From Sanguibacter suaedae (GTDB lineage Bacteria > Actinomycetota > Actinomycetes > Actinomycetales > Cellulomonadaceae): a stretch of DNA of 56,553 nucleotides. The stretch lies in NCBI RefSeq assembly GCF_016342785.1, contig NZ_JAEINH010000003.1, positions 157,942 to 214,494 on the forward strand, written 5' to 3'. The notes beneath the pieces are model-generated. The model was not told the origin of the DNA. It saw only the letters and a list, made by a program, of their open reading frames with translations, and did not search any database. Shown here one piece after another: positions 28,334 to 38,300 of this stretch (the stretch's first letter is position 1; the number at the start of each line of letters is the position of its first letter). Position numbers and translations under genes: made by a program.

Positions 28334-30265
28334 TCAGCCCTTGCGCTTACGCAGGGCCGCGTCGACGTCGGGGTCGCCGAGCTGGGCGAGCCAGTCCACG
28401 AGAGCCGGGTACGTCGTCGGGTTCCCGGCGACCTGCGCCCGGAGCTCCGGCGCGTGCTGGACGATGTCCGCCAGCACGGCGGGCGGCGTCGCGGGGTCGG
28501 CGGCCTGGGCCGCGGTGTACCCGTGCGACGGAGCGCCGTCGGTGGTCGGCGCAGCGGGAGCCTGCGGTGCAGGAGCGCTGGGCGGGGGTGCCTGCTGGGT
28601 CTGCCACGCACCCGTCGTCGGGGCCTGCTGCTGGTAGGGCTGCTGAGGTGCTTGCTGGTAGCCGGGCGCCTGCGCCTGAGGTGCGGTCCACTGGTACGCG
28701 GAATCGTTCACCGTGCGCGGTGCGGGGCGGTTCGCTGCGAAGTACTCACGGACGGCCTTGGGCCCGGTGAGTGCGATCGCGATCATCGCGGGCAGACCGA
28801 ACGCCAGGAGCAGGTGCCCTACCGTCACGAACTTCATGTCTCTGTACTGCTCGGTAGGCGCGACGATGAGGATGACGAGCCCCAGGACGAAGGTGCCCCC
28901 GGCGACCGCGAGGGCGGGGATCCGCCCACCGGCCGTGTTCTTCGTGAGCTCCATCCGTGCGTAGACGGCACCGGCCGCGATGATCAGCCCGAGGATGATC
29001 GTCGTGACGATCGCGCCGGTCGGCTTGTCGCCGCCGTAGAGCCCGTTCTCCTCGAGGAACATCCACAGGACTGCGCCCACGACTGCGGAACCGGCGACGA
29101 CCAGGAGGTACTCGAGGGCGTGGATCGCAGTCCCGAACCAGATCTGCTCCCGCGGCTCTCGGGACAGCGCCCGGACCGTCGCAGGAGCAGCCGCGGCAGC
29201 CGCGGCAGCCGGCACGAAGATCGCACCGAGACCCGTCATGAGCGACAACGGATAGACGAAGGCCCCGGCGACCTGGTGCATCGACTGGACCTTGACGAGG
29301 GACGCGTCGTCGCCAGCGCCGAACACGAACGCGCACACGAGGACGGTCCCGAGCCCGATGAGGGTCAGCCGCCACGACGACGACCGCTGGACGACGGTGC
29401 CGAAGATCGCCCAGAGGCTGAATGCGACGGTGAGGAGCCACGCGACGATCGGGCCGACGACGTAGAGGAAGCCGATGTCGGCGTAGTCACCGGCATCGAT
29501 GAGGAACAGGACGAGGGAGACGACGGAGGTGAGCGCGATGAACGCCCCGATCCCGGCCGTGATCCGCCACCACAGGACGCTCACCGCTCGATCCTGGTCC
29601 TCGGGTCCCATCTCGCACTGACGTGGCTGCGCCGCGAGCACCGCGCCCGCGAGGCCGAGGGCGAACGTCGTCCCGACGCCCTGCACGTCGTCGTTCGTCA
29701 GGGCGTCGAGCACCACGTACACGAGGAGCACGACCACGTAGGGGGCGTTGGCGAGGAGACGCACGAGGCGCGTCGTGTGCACCGTCCAGCTCGGTGGGAA
29801 CACGTTCGCCCGGGCGAGGTACGGGAGCGCCAGTGAGACGATGGACACGACCGCCGCGAGGATCACCACGTAGTGGAAGCGGTCGCTCACCCCCTCGTAG
29901 CCGGTGCCGATCGTGACCGGCAGCGCCAACGACACGAGGAGCAGGAGGGCAGCGACCCCGTCCCGGACGAAGTCCGCCGCAGGAATCCCGGCGAACGGGT
30001 TGGGGCGGGGCGCGGCAGGCTGCTGCGCCCCGGGCTGACCAGGCGCGGCGTACTGTCCGGGCTGGGGCGCGTACCCCCCGGGGGCGCCGTAGTGACCCTG
30101 CTGCGGTGAGTGCTGCCCGGGCTGCGGTGCGTACTGACCCGGCTGGGGCGCCTGCGCCGCCGGCCCACCGTGGGCAGGCGGGTAGGAGGCGGGCTGCGCC
30201 CCCGAGGTCGGCGCGCCGTGGGGCGGGTACCCGCCCTCGTGCGGCGCCTGGCCTTCGTTGCTCAT
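28334..30265 (-). CDS. Polytopic membrane protein with C-terminal LRV domain, function unknown
   Basis: The 643-residue protein has a Pro/Gln/Gly-rich N-terminus (1-95), about ten to twelve membrane helices (100-550), a Gln/Pro-rich linker, and a C-terminal LRV domain (about 582-643; YTAAQAADPATPP, LADIVQHAPELRAQVAGNP). More than half of the LRV positions are identical to those at the N-terminus of the next protein. GAAGGGAA precedes the ATG at 30265. It lies 148 bases downstream of the WXG100 pair on the same strand. The repeated domain suggests that the two membrane proteins share a partner. The function is unknown. Confidence 0.72.
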   Translation of the reverse strand: MSNEGQAPHEGGYPPHGAPTSGAQPASYPPAHGGPAAQAPQPGQYAPQPGQHSPQQGHYGAPGGYAPQPGQYAAPGQPGAQQPAAPRPNPFAGIPAADFVRDGVAALLLLVSLALPVTIGTGYEGVSDRFHYVVILAAVVSIVSLALPYLARANVFPPSWTVHTTRLVRLLANAPYVVVLLVYVVLDALTNDDVQGVGTTFALGLAGAVLAAQPRQCEMGPEDQDRAVSVLWWRITAGIGAFIALTSVVSLVLFLIDAGDYADIGFLYVVGPIVAWLLTVAFSLWAIFGTVVQRSSSWRLTLIGLGTVLVCAFVFGAGDDASLVKVQSMHQVAGAFVYPLSLMTGLGAIFVPAAAAAAAAPATVRALSREPREQIWFGTAIHALEYLLVVAGSAVVGAVLWMFLEENGLYGGDKPTGAIVTTIILGLIIAAGAVYARMELTKNTAGGRIPALAVAGGTFVLGLVILIVAPTEQYRDMKFVTVGHLLLAFGLPAMIAIALTGPKAVREYFAANRPAPRTVNDSAYQWTAPQAQAPGYQQAPQQPYQQQAPTTGAWQTQQAPPPSAPAPQAPAAPTTDGAPSHGYTAAQAADPATPPAVLADIVQHAPELRAQVAGNPTTYPALVDWLAQLGDPDVDAALRKRKG

Positions 30266-30413
30266 CGTGTTCCCTTCGTCCGTGGTCGTCCGTGCTCTCG
30301 TCCGCGCCGTCCCCTGCCGCGCTCGTGCACCGTGACGGCCCCAACCTACCGAAAGTCGCACCGGGACGGCGGCGCGCGGAGACCGCGGACCGCGCTCGGC
30401 ACGACCGAGGCTG

Positions 30414-30698
30414 CTACCAGCGCTGCGCGTTCGACCGCTCTGCCGACTGGTAGTCCTCGTTGCTCGACCTAACGGCACGCCCGACGTCCTCGAGCAGAGC
30501 CTTCATGTCGGTGATTGCTGTCGTCCACTGCGTCTTCGCCGTGGTGTACGCCGACGACGCCTCACCGTCCCAGTTCGCCCGCAGCGGCTGGAGAGCCGAG
30601 TCCATGTCGTCGAGGATGCGCTGAAGCGTGCCGGCGCTTCCCTGGATGTCCGCCGCAGCGTTGCTGAGGGCACCGAAGTTGACCTTGAGATCGCTCAT
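30414..30698 (-). CDS. WXG100-family protein (EsxA/EsxB-like)
   Basis: The 94-residue protein is a helical hairpin of the WXG100 family with the turn motif W-D-G in NWDGEAS near residue 43. Such proteins are secreted as dimers by T7SS and activate EccC. It lacks the C-terminal YxxxD/E signal in a clear form, although a DYQSAE segment is near the end. It lies 34 bases downstream of a second WXG100 gene, and the two probably form a heterodimer. Confidence 0.88.
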   Translation of the reverse strand: MSDLKVNFGALSNAAADIQGSAGTLQRILDDMDSALQPLRANWDGEASSAYTTAKTQWTTAITDMKALLEDVGRAVRSSNEDYQSAERSNAQRW

Positions 30699-30732
30699 GT
30701 TGGTGTGTCCTTCCTGATCCGTGGAGAGGTGT

Positions 30733-31044
30733 TCAGCCGAGGCGGGATGCGAGGTTGCGCATGGCGACGGACTGCGAGTCGTCGGTGCTGTCGTACGTCG
30801 TCGACGACGACTCGAGGTTGCGCTCGAAGTCGTCCAGCGCAGAGACCATCTTCCTGGCGTCCTCGCGCCAACGGGTCATGAGCTGCTGGAACGCCACTGC
30901 GCCCTGCCCCGACCACGCCTGTCCGATGACGGACAGCTTTCCCTCGAGCGCACCCAGCTCCTTCTCCAGGTCCCCCCGGGACCGGACGACGGCCTGCGCA
31001 CCCTGCTTCAGCGCGCCTTCGACTGCGGTGACTTCACCTGCCAC
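30733..31044 (-). CDS. WXG100-family protein (EsxA/EsxB-like)
   Basis: The 103-residue helical hairpin protein has the W-S-G turn in AWSGQGA near residue 44. It is the first gene of the leftward WXG100 pair and diverges from the eccD-eccB-mycP operon. The C-terminal end carries TTYDSTDDSQ, close to the YxxxD/E export signal of T7SS substrates. It is likely a secreted partner of the adjacent WXG100 protein. Confidence 0.88.
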   Translation of the reverse strand: MAGEVTAVEGALKQGAQAVVRSRGDLEKELGALEGKLSVIGQAWSGQGAVAFQQLMTRWREDARKMVSALDDFERNLESSSTTYDSTDDSQSVAMRNLASRLG

Positions 31045-31328
31045 GACGAACTCCCTTCACAGGCCCCCTGGGGCCAGGTCAACACACCGGCCGGTCGGCG
31101 GGTGCCGCACCAGGACGGACCCCGGTGACTCCTCGGACAGTAGGGCGTCGAGCACGCGCAGCGCACCCCGCTGCCGTGGGTAGAGGTCCCCATGAGCGGC
31201 ACGGATCGGCGCTCCTCGGGGATCCTGCACGATGGGGACCTCTCCCCCGCGTGAGCGTCGAGGGTCCACCGACGCGGGGTCACTATGCTTGGCGGGTCCC
31301 CCTCGCACGAACCCACCCGAGGACCACC
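31045..31328. promoter_or_regulatory. Divergent T7SS control region with long inverted repeat
   Basis: The region between the WXG100 pair and eccD holds a perfect 12-bp inverted repeat: AGAGGTCCCCAT (31182-31193) and ATGGGGACCTCT (31232-31243), 38 bases apart. A -10-like TATGCT lies at 31284-31289 for eccD. No known regulator consensus was recognised. A related ATGGGGACATCT lies at 28208-28219, upstream of the LRV protein gene. Confidence 0.5.
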
Positions 31329-32684
31329 ATGGTCGAGGCTCCGTCCGCTCCCACCGCCCTGGGCACCCTTGTGCGGATCTCCGTCGTCGCCGGAGACCGC
31401 CGCCTCGACGTGGGGGCTCCCGGGAGCATCCCCCTCGCCGAGCTCGTCCCGGGGCTCGCCCGCAGCCTTCGCCTCCTCGACCCGTCGACCGTGTACGGCG
31501 GGTACAGGCTGCTCCGCGCCGACGGCCAGGAGCTCGACACATCGGTCTCGCTCATCGCTCAGGGCATCACCGACGGCGAGGTCCTCACGCTCGAGGCCGG
31601 CGCGACGACGACCGACCACCGCGTCTACGACGACGTCGTCGAGGCCGTCGCCGACGCGGTCGAGAGGGACTCGGCGCCCTGGACGCCCCAGGACTCCGCC
31701 AGGACGGCCGTCGGTGCGGCTGTCGCGTTCCTCCTCTCGGGCGCGGTGCTGATCCTCGGGTCCTCGGACGGTTCGTCACTGCCACCTGTCGTCGCTCTCG
31801 TCGCCGGGGCGCTCGTCGTCGCCGCAGCCGCGGTCGTCGGCCGCCGCGAGCAGTACCTCCTCGGCGCCCAGGCGCTCGTCCTGTGCGCCGCCGCGTTCTG
31901 GGCCGTGGGCGGTCTCCTCCTCCCCACGCCCGGGCCGGCGGGCATCTGGGGCTGGCCCGCTGCAGCAGCAGGAGCCGGAGCGCTCGCGGCCGGTCTCGTC
32001 GCCGCCGGGGTGCTCCCCGCGCGGAGGGAGGTGGCGGTCGTCCCGGTCACGGCCGGCGCGGTGCTCGGTCTCGCCGGCGTCGTCGTCGCCACCGGGGACG
32101 CGCCCGCCGGGCACGTGCTCGCACTGACGGTCGCGCTGGCCGTGACAGCGAGCAACGGCATCCCGTGGCTCGCCCTGGCCTCCACACCGGTCCGCGTCGT
32201 CTCGCCGCAGTCCGACGCCGAGATCGGCGAGACGCCACCGCCCGTCTCCGCGGAGTCGGTCCAGCGCGCCTACGACCGCGGCCGTAGGGTCCAGCTCGCC
32301 CTCCGGTCGGCGGTGGGGCTCGTCACGCTGATCGTCACGCCGACGGTCGTCGGCCTCGGCGCGGTCGGGACCGTCCTCATGGTCCTGTGCTTCACGGGGA
32401 TGCTCCTCAGCGTCCGGCAGACCTACTCACGCACCGACGTCGGCATCGCCATGACGACCGGCGTCGTCGGCATCACGCTGGCCACCCTCGCGGCGGCGCT
32501 CCTGCACCCGTCCTGGCACGGGACGCTGCTCGTGTCGGTGTCCGTCGTGGCGGCCGTCGTCGTCGGCGCGTGCCTCGTCGCCCCCCGACCTCGTGCCGCG
32601 TTCGGTCGTGTCGCCGACTCCGTGGAGCTCGTGAGCCTCGCCCTCCTCCTGCCGCTCGGCGTCACCGCCGCCGGCCTCCTCTAG
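31329..32684 (+). CDS. eccD: Type VII secretion integral membrane protein EccD
   Basis: The 451-residue protein has an N-terminal ubiquitin-like domain (about 10-90, VRISVVAGDRRLDVGAPG) and eleven predicted helices, the EccD plan. EccD forms the bulk of the T7SS membrane pore, with two copies per unit. The ATG at 31329 follows GAGGA; the upstream in-frame extension lacks family similarity. It leads the eccD-eccB-mycP operon. Its neighbour at 39501 is a second, more divergent EccD-like protein. Confidence 0.87.
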   Translation: MVEAPSAPTALGTLVRISVVAGDRRLDVGAPGSIPLAELVPGLARSLRLLDPSTVYGGYRLLRADGQELDTSVSLIAQGITDGEVLTLEAGATTTDHRVYDDVVEAVADAVERDSAPWTPQDSARTAVGAAVAFLLSGAVLILGSSDGSSLPPVVALVAGALVVAAAAVVGRREQYLLGAQALVLCAAAFWAVGGLLLPTPGPAGIWGWPAAAAGAGALAAGLVAAGVLPARREVAVVPVTAGAVLGLAGVVVATGDAPAGHVLALTVALAVTASNGIPWLALASTPVRVVSPQSDAEIGETPPPVSAESVQRAYDRGRRVQLALRSAVGLVTLIVTPTVVGLGAVGTVLMVLCFTGMLLSVRQTYSRTDVGIAMTTGVVGITLATLAAALLHPSWHGTLLVSVSVVAAVVVGACLVAPRPRAAFGRVADSVELVSLALLLPLGVTAAGLL

Positions 32685-32692
32685 GTGCAGCG

Positions 32693-34054
32693 ATGGCATC
32701 GAAGAAGGAGCTCGTCGAGGCACAGTCGTTCAGTCGCCGCCGCCTCCTCACGGCGTTCGTCAGCGGGACGCCCGGCGGGCGGGAGCTCGAACCCACCAAA
32801 CCCATGCGCGCGGTGGTCACCGGCGCCGGCCTCTCCGTCCTGCTCGTCCTCGGGAGCATCGGGTACGGCCTCCTCAAGCCTGGCCTCCCCGACGGCTGGG
32901 ACGACTCCTCGCTCGTCGTCACCGAGGGGAGCGGGACTCGGTTCGTCGCGTTGAAGGGCACCCTGTACCCCGTCCTCAACACCACGAGCGCCCGGCTCCT
33001 CGTCCCCGCAGACGCCTTCCAGGTCGTCCAGGTGTCCGCGGACAAGATCTCCGAGGTGCCCAGGGGCCGACAGGTGGGCATCCCCGGGGCACCCGACGAG
33101 CTCCCCTCCCCGGCGAACCTCGTCGGGGAGGGATGGGTGACGTGCGCCGGCGACGGCGGCGGAACCAGGACGACCATCGGGCCCACCGCCTCCGGCGCAT
33201 CGGCGTCCTCGGCGCACGCGGTCGTCACCGTCGACGACGCCGTCTACGTCGTGGCCGGGCGCACCCGTCACCTCGTCCCCGACGACCGCACGGCGGTCCT
33301 GCGCGCCCTGGCCCTCGAGACCGTTCCCGCACGCCCCGTCACCGGGCTCTGGCTCAACACCGTCCCGCCCGGCGACCCGCTCGTCCCGCTCGCCGTGGCC
33401 GGCGCGGGTGCGCCTGCGGGTCTCCCGTCGGTGCCCGACGCCGTGGTCGGCTCCGTCCTCGAGGTCACCGGGACCGGCGACGCCCCGCGGCGGTACGTCG
33501 TGACCCTCGAGGGTCGCCTCGCGCCCCTGACCGAGGTCGCCTACCAGCTGTACCAGCTGGGCAGCGGAGCCACCCTGGGACCACCGCTCACCGTCACGGC
33601 CGCCGACATTCGAGACCTGGAGACCGACAGCACGGCCCTCGCCCCCACGTCGTGGCCCACGGCCCTCGCTCCGTCCCTCGGCACGGACGCACCGCTGTGC
33701 CTGGTTCTCGACGCGGCCGACGGCGCCGCACAGCCCACCGCTCACCTCGCCTCCGCCCCGGACGACCTCGCCCCGACGACCGACCGTCCCGAGGTCGTGG
33801 TCGCCGCAGGGCGGGGCGCCCTGGTGCGTGCGACCGGCGACAGCGTGCCCGATCGCGGCCCCGTCCAGCTCGTCGACCAGACAGGGACCGTCTTCGCGGT
33901 CCCGGACGCCTCCGACGAGGTCCTCGCGCAGCTCGGGTTCACCGCCGCGGACGTCACCCCGGTCCCGCAGTCGTGGCTCGCGCTCCTGCCCTCGGGTCCC
34001 GAGCTCACGACCGAGGCCGCCAGCGCGAGCACCCAGACCGTCGAGCAGCCGTGA
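32693..34054 (+). CDS. eccB: Type VII secretion protein EccB
   Basis: The 453-residue protein has the EccB start (MASKKELVEAQSFSRRRLLT), one membrane helix near residues 40-62, and a large extracellular part with repeated beta segments. EccB sits on the outer face of the T7SS core complex and may contact MycP. It starts eight bases after eccD and its stop overlaps mycP (GTGA). The N-terminal RRRL pattern and size match the family. Confidence 0.88.
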   Translation: MASKKELVEAQSFSRRRLLTAFVSGTPGGRELEPTKPMRAVVTGAGLSVLLVLGSIGYGLLKPGLPDGWDDSSLVVTEGSGTRFVALKGTLYPVLNTTSARLLVPADAFQVVQVSADKISEVPRGRQVGIPGAPDELPSPANLVGEGWVTCAGDGGGTRTTIGPTASGASASSAHAVVTVDDAVYVVAGRTRHLVPDDRTAVLRALALETVPARPVTGLWLNTVPPGDPLVPLAVAGAGAPAGLPSVPDAVVGSVLEVTGTGDAPRRYVVTLEGRLAPLTEVAYQLYQLGSGATLGPPLTVTAADIRDLETDSTALAPTSWPTALAPSLGTDAPLCLVLDAADGAAQPTAHLASAPDDLAPTTDRPEVVVAAGRGALVRATGDSVPDRGPVQLVDQTGTVFAVPDASDEVLAQLGFTAADVTPVPQSWLALLPSGPELTTEAASASTQTVEQP

Positions 34055-35325
34055 ACCGCGCCCGGACGCTCGCCGTCGTCGTCCCTCTGGCCGCAGCGCT
34101 CCCCCTCGGCCACGGCGCACCGCCCCACCCGACCCCACCCCGCCTCGTCGCTCACTCGGTCGCGACGCTCCCGCTGCCCGTCGCGCAGTGCACGCCCGAC
34201 GTCCCCGCGTACACGACCGACGTCCCCGTCGCCCTCGAGGTCCTCAACGCCGAGCTCGCCTGGCGGACCGCAACGGGTGCCGGTGTGACGGTCGCCGTCG
34301 TGGACTCAGGTGTCGCGGCCGGCAACGCGCACCTCAAGGACGCCGTCACGGGCGGCATCTCCTTCGTGGACCTCCCCGGCGTCGACCCCTCCGCGCTGAC
34401 CGACGTCGCCGCGCACGGCACCGCGGTCGCGGGGCAGATCGCGGCGCGCCCGGTGGACGGCTCCGGGGTGGTGGGACTCGCCCCCGACAGCACGATCCTC
34501 CCCGTCCGCGTCTACGTCTCCACCGACGAGCAGGTCGTGGACGCCGGCAACGGTCCCCGCGACGACCGCATCGCCGCCGGGATCCGCGCCGCGGCCGACG
34601 CCGGTGCGCAGGTCGTCAACGTCTCCATGAGCACCACCGTCGACGACCCTGGGCTCCGGGAGGCCGTCGCGAGCGCGACGAGCCGGGGGACGCTGGTCGT
34701 CGCGAGCGCCGGCAACCGGAACACGACCCAGGACACCGACGACTCCCCACGGTATCCGGCCGCATACCCGGAGGTGCTGTCCGTGACGTCCGTGGACGCC
34801 GACGGCCTGCCCACGGCGGACGCCATCCACGGGCAGCACGTGGACATCGCGGCGCCCGGGACGGACGTCCTGACCACCTTCCTCGCCGCGGGCGACTGTG
34901 TCATGGCGTCGGGAGTGCCGTCGACCAGCTATGCGACGGCGTACGTGAGCGCCGCAGCGGCCCTCGTCGCCCAGGCCCACCCCGACGAGAGCCCTGCGCA
35001 GTGGGAGCACCGGCTCCTCGCGACCGCCGGGCGCAGCACGCTCGACGCGCGGGACGACCTCGTCGGGTGGGGTGTCGTGCGGCCGACCGAGGCGCTCGCG
35101 TTCGTCGACGACGGGACCGCGCCGGGTCCTGTGAGCCCCGTGCACGGGCAGGATCCACGTCCCGCGCCCAGCGCGTCCCCGTTGGACCTCACCCAGGTGG
35201 AGGACCCGCTGGACGCCACCCGTCGCACCGCCCTGTGGTGGGCGCTCGGCGGCGCCGGTGTCACCGTCGCCGCGCTCCTGGTGGGTCGGCTCGCGCGCAG
35301 GCCGCACAGCACCACCCGACGCTGA
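34051..35325 (+). CDS. mycP: Mycosin, subtilisin-like membrane protease of T7SS
   Basis: The 424-residue serine protease has a signal peptide (about 1-24), a subtilisin domain, and a C-terminal helix (about 395-415) anchoring it outside the membrane. The triad is D85 in VVDSG, H122 in AAHGTAVAG and S293 in PSTSYATAYV; N222 in ASAGN completes the oxyanion hole. The usual GTS around the nucleophile reads STS here. Mycosins stabilise the secretion complex and trim some substrates. The GTG overlaps the eccB stop. Confidence 0.9.
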   Translation: MNRARTLAVVVPLAAALPLGHGAPPHPTPPRLVAHSVATLPLPVAQCTPDVPAYTTDVPVALEVLNAELAWRTATGAGVTVAVVDSGVAAGNAHLKDAVTGGISFVDLPGVDPSALTDVAAHGTAVAGQIAARPVDGSGVVGLAPDSTILPVRVYVSTDEQVVDAGNGPRDDRIAAGIRAAADAGAQVVNVSMSTTVDDPGLREAVASATSRGTLVVASAGNRNTTQDTDDSPRYPAAYPEVLSVTSVDADGLPTADAIHGQHVDIAAPGTDVLTTFLAAGDCVMASGVPSTSYATAYVSAAAALVAQAHPDESPAQWEHRLLATAGRSTLDARDDLVGWGVVRPTEALAFVDDGTAPGPVSPVHGQDPRPAPSASPLDLTQVEDPLDATRRTALWWALGGAGVTVAALLVGRLARRPHSTTRR

Positions 35326-35341
35326 GCGCACCGGCTCGCGA

Positions 35342-35373
35342 CGCACCGACCGGGGAGCATCCCCGTCGGTGCG
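35342..35373. terminator. Convergent terminator between mycP and eccC
   Basis: Arms 35342-35355 and 35361-35373 pair over 13 bp with one bulged C and a five-base loop. It sits in the 51-base gap between the convergent mycP and eccC stops and can serve both. Confidence 0.65.
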
Positions 35374-35376
35374 CGC

Positions 35377-38300
35377 TCAGTGCACGGGCCGGGTGGAGCC
35401 GAGCTGGACGACCTCGCGGCCGCGCTCCCTCGTGATGAGCTGGGCGCGCCCGGGGACCGACGGCACGGGACGTGCCGACCCGACGAGCGGTCCTTCCTCC
35501 GGGCTCCCGGAGAGCAGCAGGCCTGGGGCCGCGGTGTCGCGAAGGGCCTGGAGGAGCGGTTCGTAGAGTGCCCGGGCTGCACCGCCCGAGCGGCGCGCCA
35601 CGACGAGGTGCAGGCCGACGTCGCTCGCCTGGGCGACGAGGGTCGCGAGGGGCGCCATCGGGTTGCCCATCGACGTCGCCACGAGGTCGTAGTCGTCGAC
35701 GAGGACGAAGACCTCTGCGCCCGTCCACCACGAGCGGGCCCTGAGCTGTTCGGCGGTGACGTCGGGCCCCGGGAGCCGCCCACGCAGGTAGGTGGCGAGG
35801 TCGGCGAGCTGCTCCGTCGCCGACTCGTGGGTCGTCAGGTACCCGGCGAGGTACTCCTCGGGAACCTCCCCCAGAAGGGAGCGCCGGTAGTCGACCGCGA
35901 AGATCTGCGCCTCGCGCGGACCGTACTGCCGCATCACCTCACGGGCGTACCCTCGAAGGAGCCCGGACTTCCCGGACCCGCCGTCGCCGAACGCGTAGAG
36001 GTGCGGCTCGGTCGTCGGGTCGAGGCCGACCGGGGCGAGGTCCGCCTCGTCGATCCCCAGCCAGATGCAGCGGCCCCGGTCCGGGGCCTGCGCCCGTACG
36101 GCGTCGAGCGGGACGTCGTCCGGGAGGAGCCGGAGCTTCGGTCCTGCGGGTCCCGTCCAGGCCGTGTTGACGGTCTGCACCAGGTGCTCGACGCCCGCCC
36201 CGAGCGTCGTGGCGTCCGGGTCCGTGTCGATGCGTGGCAGCGCAGTGAGGACGTGGTGCTTGGTCGTGGCGAGACCACGACCCGGGCGGTCCTTGGGGAC
36301 GTTGACCGCGACCCTCCGGTCGACGTCGGAATCCATGGGATCCCCGAGGCGGAGCTCCACCTTGGACCCGAAGACGTCCTTGACCTGGCTGCGGAAGTCC
36401 ATCCACCGGGTCGCCGTGGCCAGGAGGTGCAGCCCGAAGGTCAGCCCACGGCCCGCGAGCGCCTGGATCTGGGCCTCGAGCTCGTCGAACTCCGCTCGGA
36501 TGGTGCTCCACCCGTCGATCACGAGGAACACGTCGCCGTACCCGTCGTCGGCGCGCCCCTCGCGGCGTCGCTGACGGTACGTCTCGATGGAGTCGATGCC
36601 GTGCGTGCGGAAGTACGTCTCACGCCGGTCGACGATGCCACGCAGCTCGGCGACGACGCGGCGCACGACGTCGGGCTCGGCGCGGCTGGCGACCCCGGCG
36701 ACGTGGGCGAGTCCCGCGAGAGGGCTGAAGGTCCCTCCCCCGAAGTCGAGGACGTAGAACTGGACCTCCAGGGGTGTCCGGGTCAGCGCGAGGGCCGTCA
36801 CGACGGACCTGGCGACGGTGCTCTTGCCCGTCCGTGGTCCTCCGACGACGGCCATGTGGCCGGCGGCTCCGCCGAGCGCGACGACGAGGTCCTCGCGGCG
36901 CTGCTCGAGCGGGCGGTCCACGATGCCGAGGGGCACGACGAGGTCCCCGGCGTCGCGCCAGCGCCTGGAGACGAGCCCGAGGGTGGGGTCGACGGCGAGG
37001 TCGGGCATGAGCTCGTCGAACGTCTGAGGGACGACGAGGGGCGGGAGCCACACCTGGTGGGCGGCGGGGCCGCGTCCGGCCATCGCGCGGACGGCGATGT
37101 CGAAGGTGGCGCGTTCCTCGGCGGCCTCCACCGCGGTGGGGATGGCCTCGGCCTCGACGGAGCGTCGGGCGACGGGTGCGGCGGTGAAGGGTTCGAGCCC
37201 GACGCCGCCGGTGCGCTCGGGAGAGCGCCTCGAGCCCGAGCGTGCCTTGGGCGGGCCGGACACGTACGACGCCCGGAACTGGATCATGGTCGTCGTGTCC
37301 GGCTTGAGGTACCCGATGCCGGGGACGGGTGGCAGCGTGTAGGCGTCGGGCACGCCGAGCACGGTCCGGGACTCCGCGGCGGAGAAGGTCCGCAAACCGA
37401 TGCGGTAGGACAGGTGCGACTCGAGGCCGCGCAGGCGCCCTTCCTCGAGACGTTGGGACGACAGGAGCAGGTGCATCTGCAGGGAACGGCCCAGCCTGCC
37501 GATGGCGACGAAGAGGTCGACGAAGTCGGGGCGCGCGGCGAGCAGCTCGGAGAACTCGTCGGCGACGATGAGGAGCGCCGGCAGCGGCGCGAGGTCGCTC
37601 CTGCCCGATCTGCGGGCCTTCTCGTAGTCGGTGACGTTGGCGAAGTTGCCGGCTGCTCGCAGGAGCTCCTGGCGTCGGGTCATCTCCCCCTGGAGGGCGT
37701 CCTGCATGCGGTCGACGAGGGTGAGCTCCTCCCCCAGGTTGGTGATGATCGCGGAGACGTGCGGCATGTCGGCCATGCCGGCGAACGTGGCACCGCCCTT
37801 GAAGTCGACGAGGACGAAGTTGAGGTCCTCGGGCGAGTGGGTGAGCGCCAGGGCGAGGACGAGGGTGCGGAGCACCTCGGACTTGCCGGACCCGGTCGCG
37901 CCGATGACGAGCCCGTGCGGCCCCATGCCCTGCTGCGCGGACTCCTTGATGTCGAGGGCGATGGGCTGACCCTGGTCGGTGAGGCCGATGGGCACCCTGA
38001 AGCGGTCCCGCTGGGGCCGCGGTCGCCACGTGACGTCGAGGTCGAGGTCACGGACGTCACCGATGCCGAGGAGGTCGACGAGCTCGGCGGACACGGCGGC
38101 CGTCTCCGTGGGGGTCTCGCCCGACCCGACGACCAGCGGCGTGAGCCGACGGGCGAGCGCCTCGGCGTCGGGGACCGACGCCCGGTCAGCCGTCCCGGTG
38201 ACGGGCTCCTCCCGCAGACTGACGACCTGCAGCGCACCGGGGGTGTTCGGTGCGGCCCCCGTGGGGGCCGAGACCGCCAGGCGCAACCGGGACGGGTCGG

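Noticed and set aside
37188-37200. TTCGAGCCC resembling a tRNA T-loop
   Set aside because: It lies inside eccC and no acceptor stem, anticodon arm or D-arm can be drawn around it.
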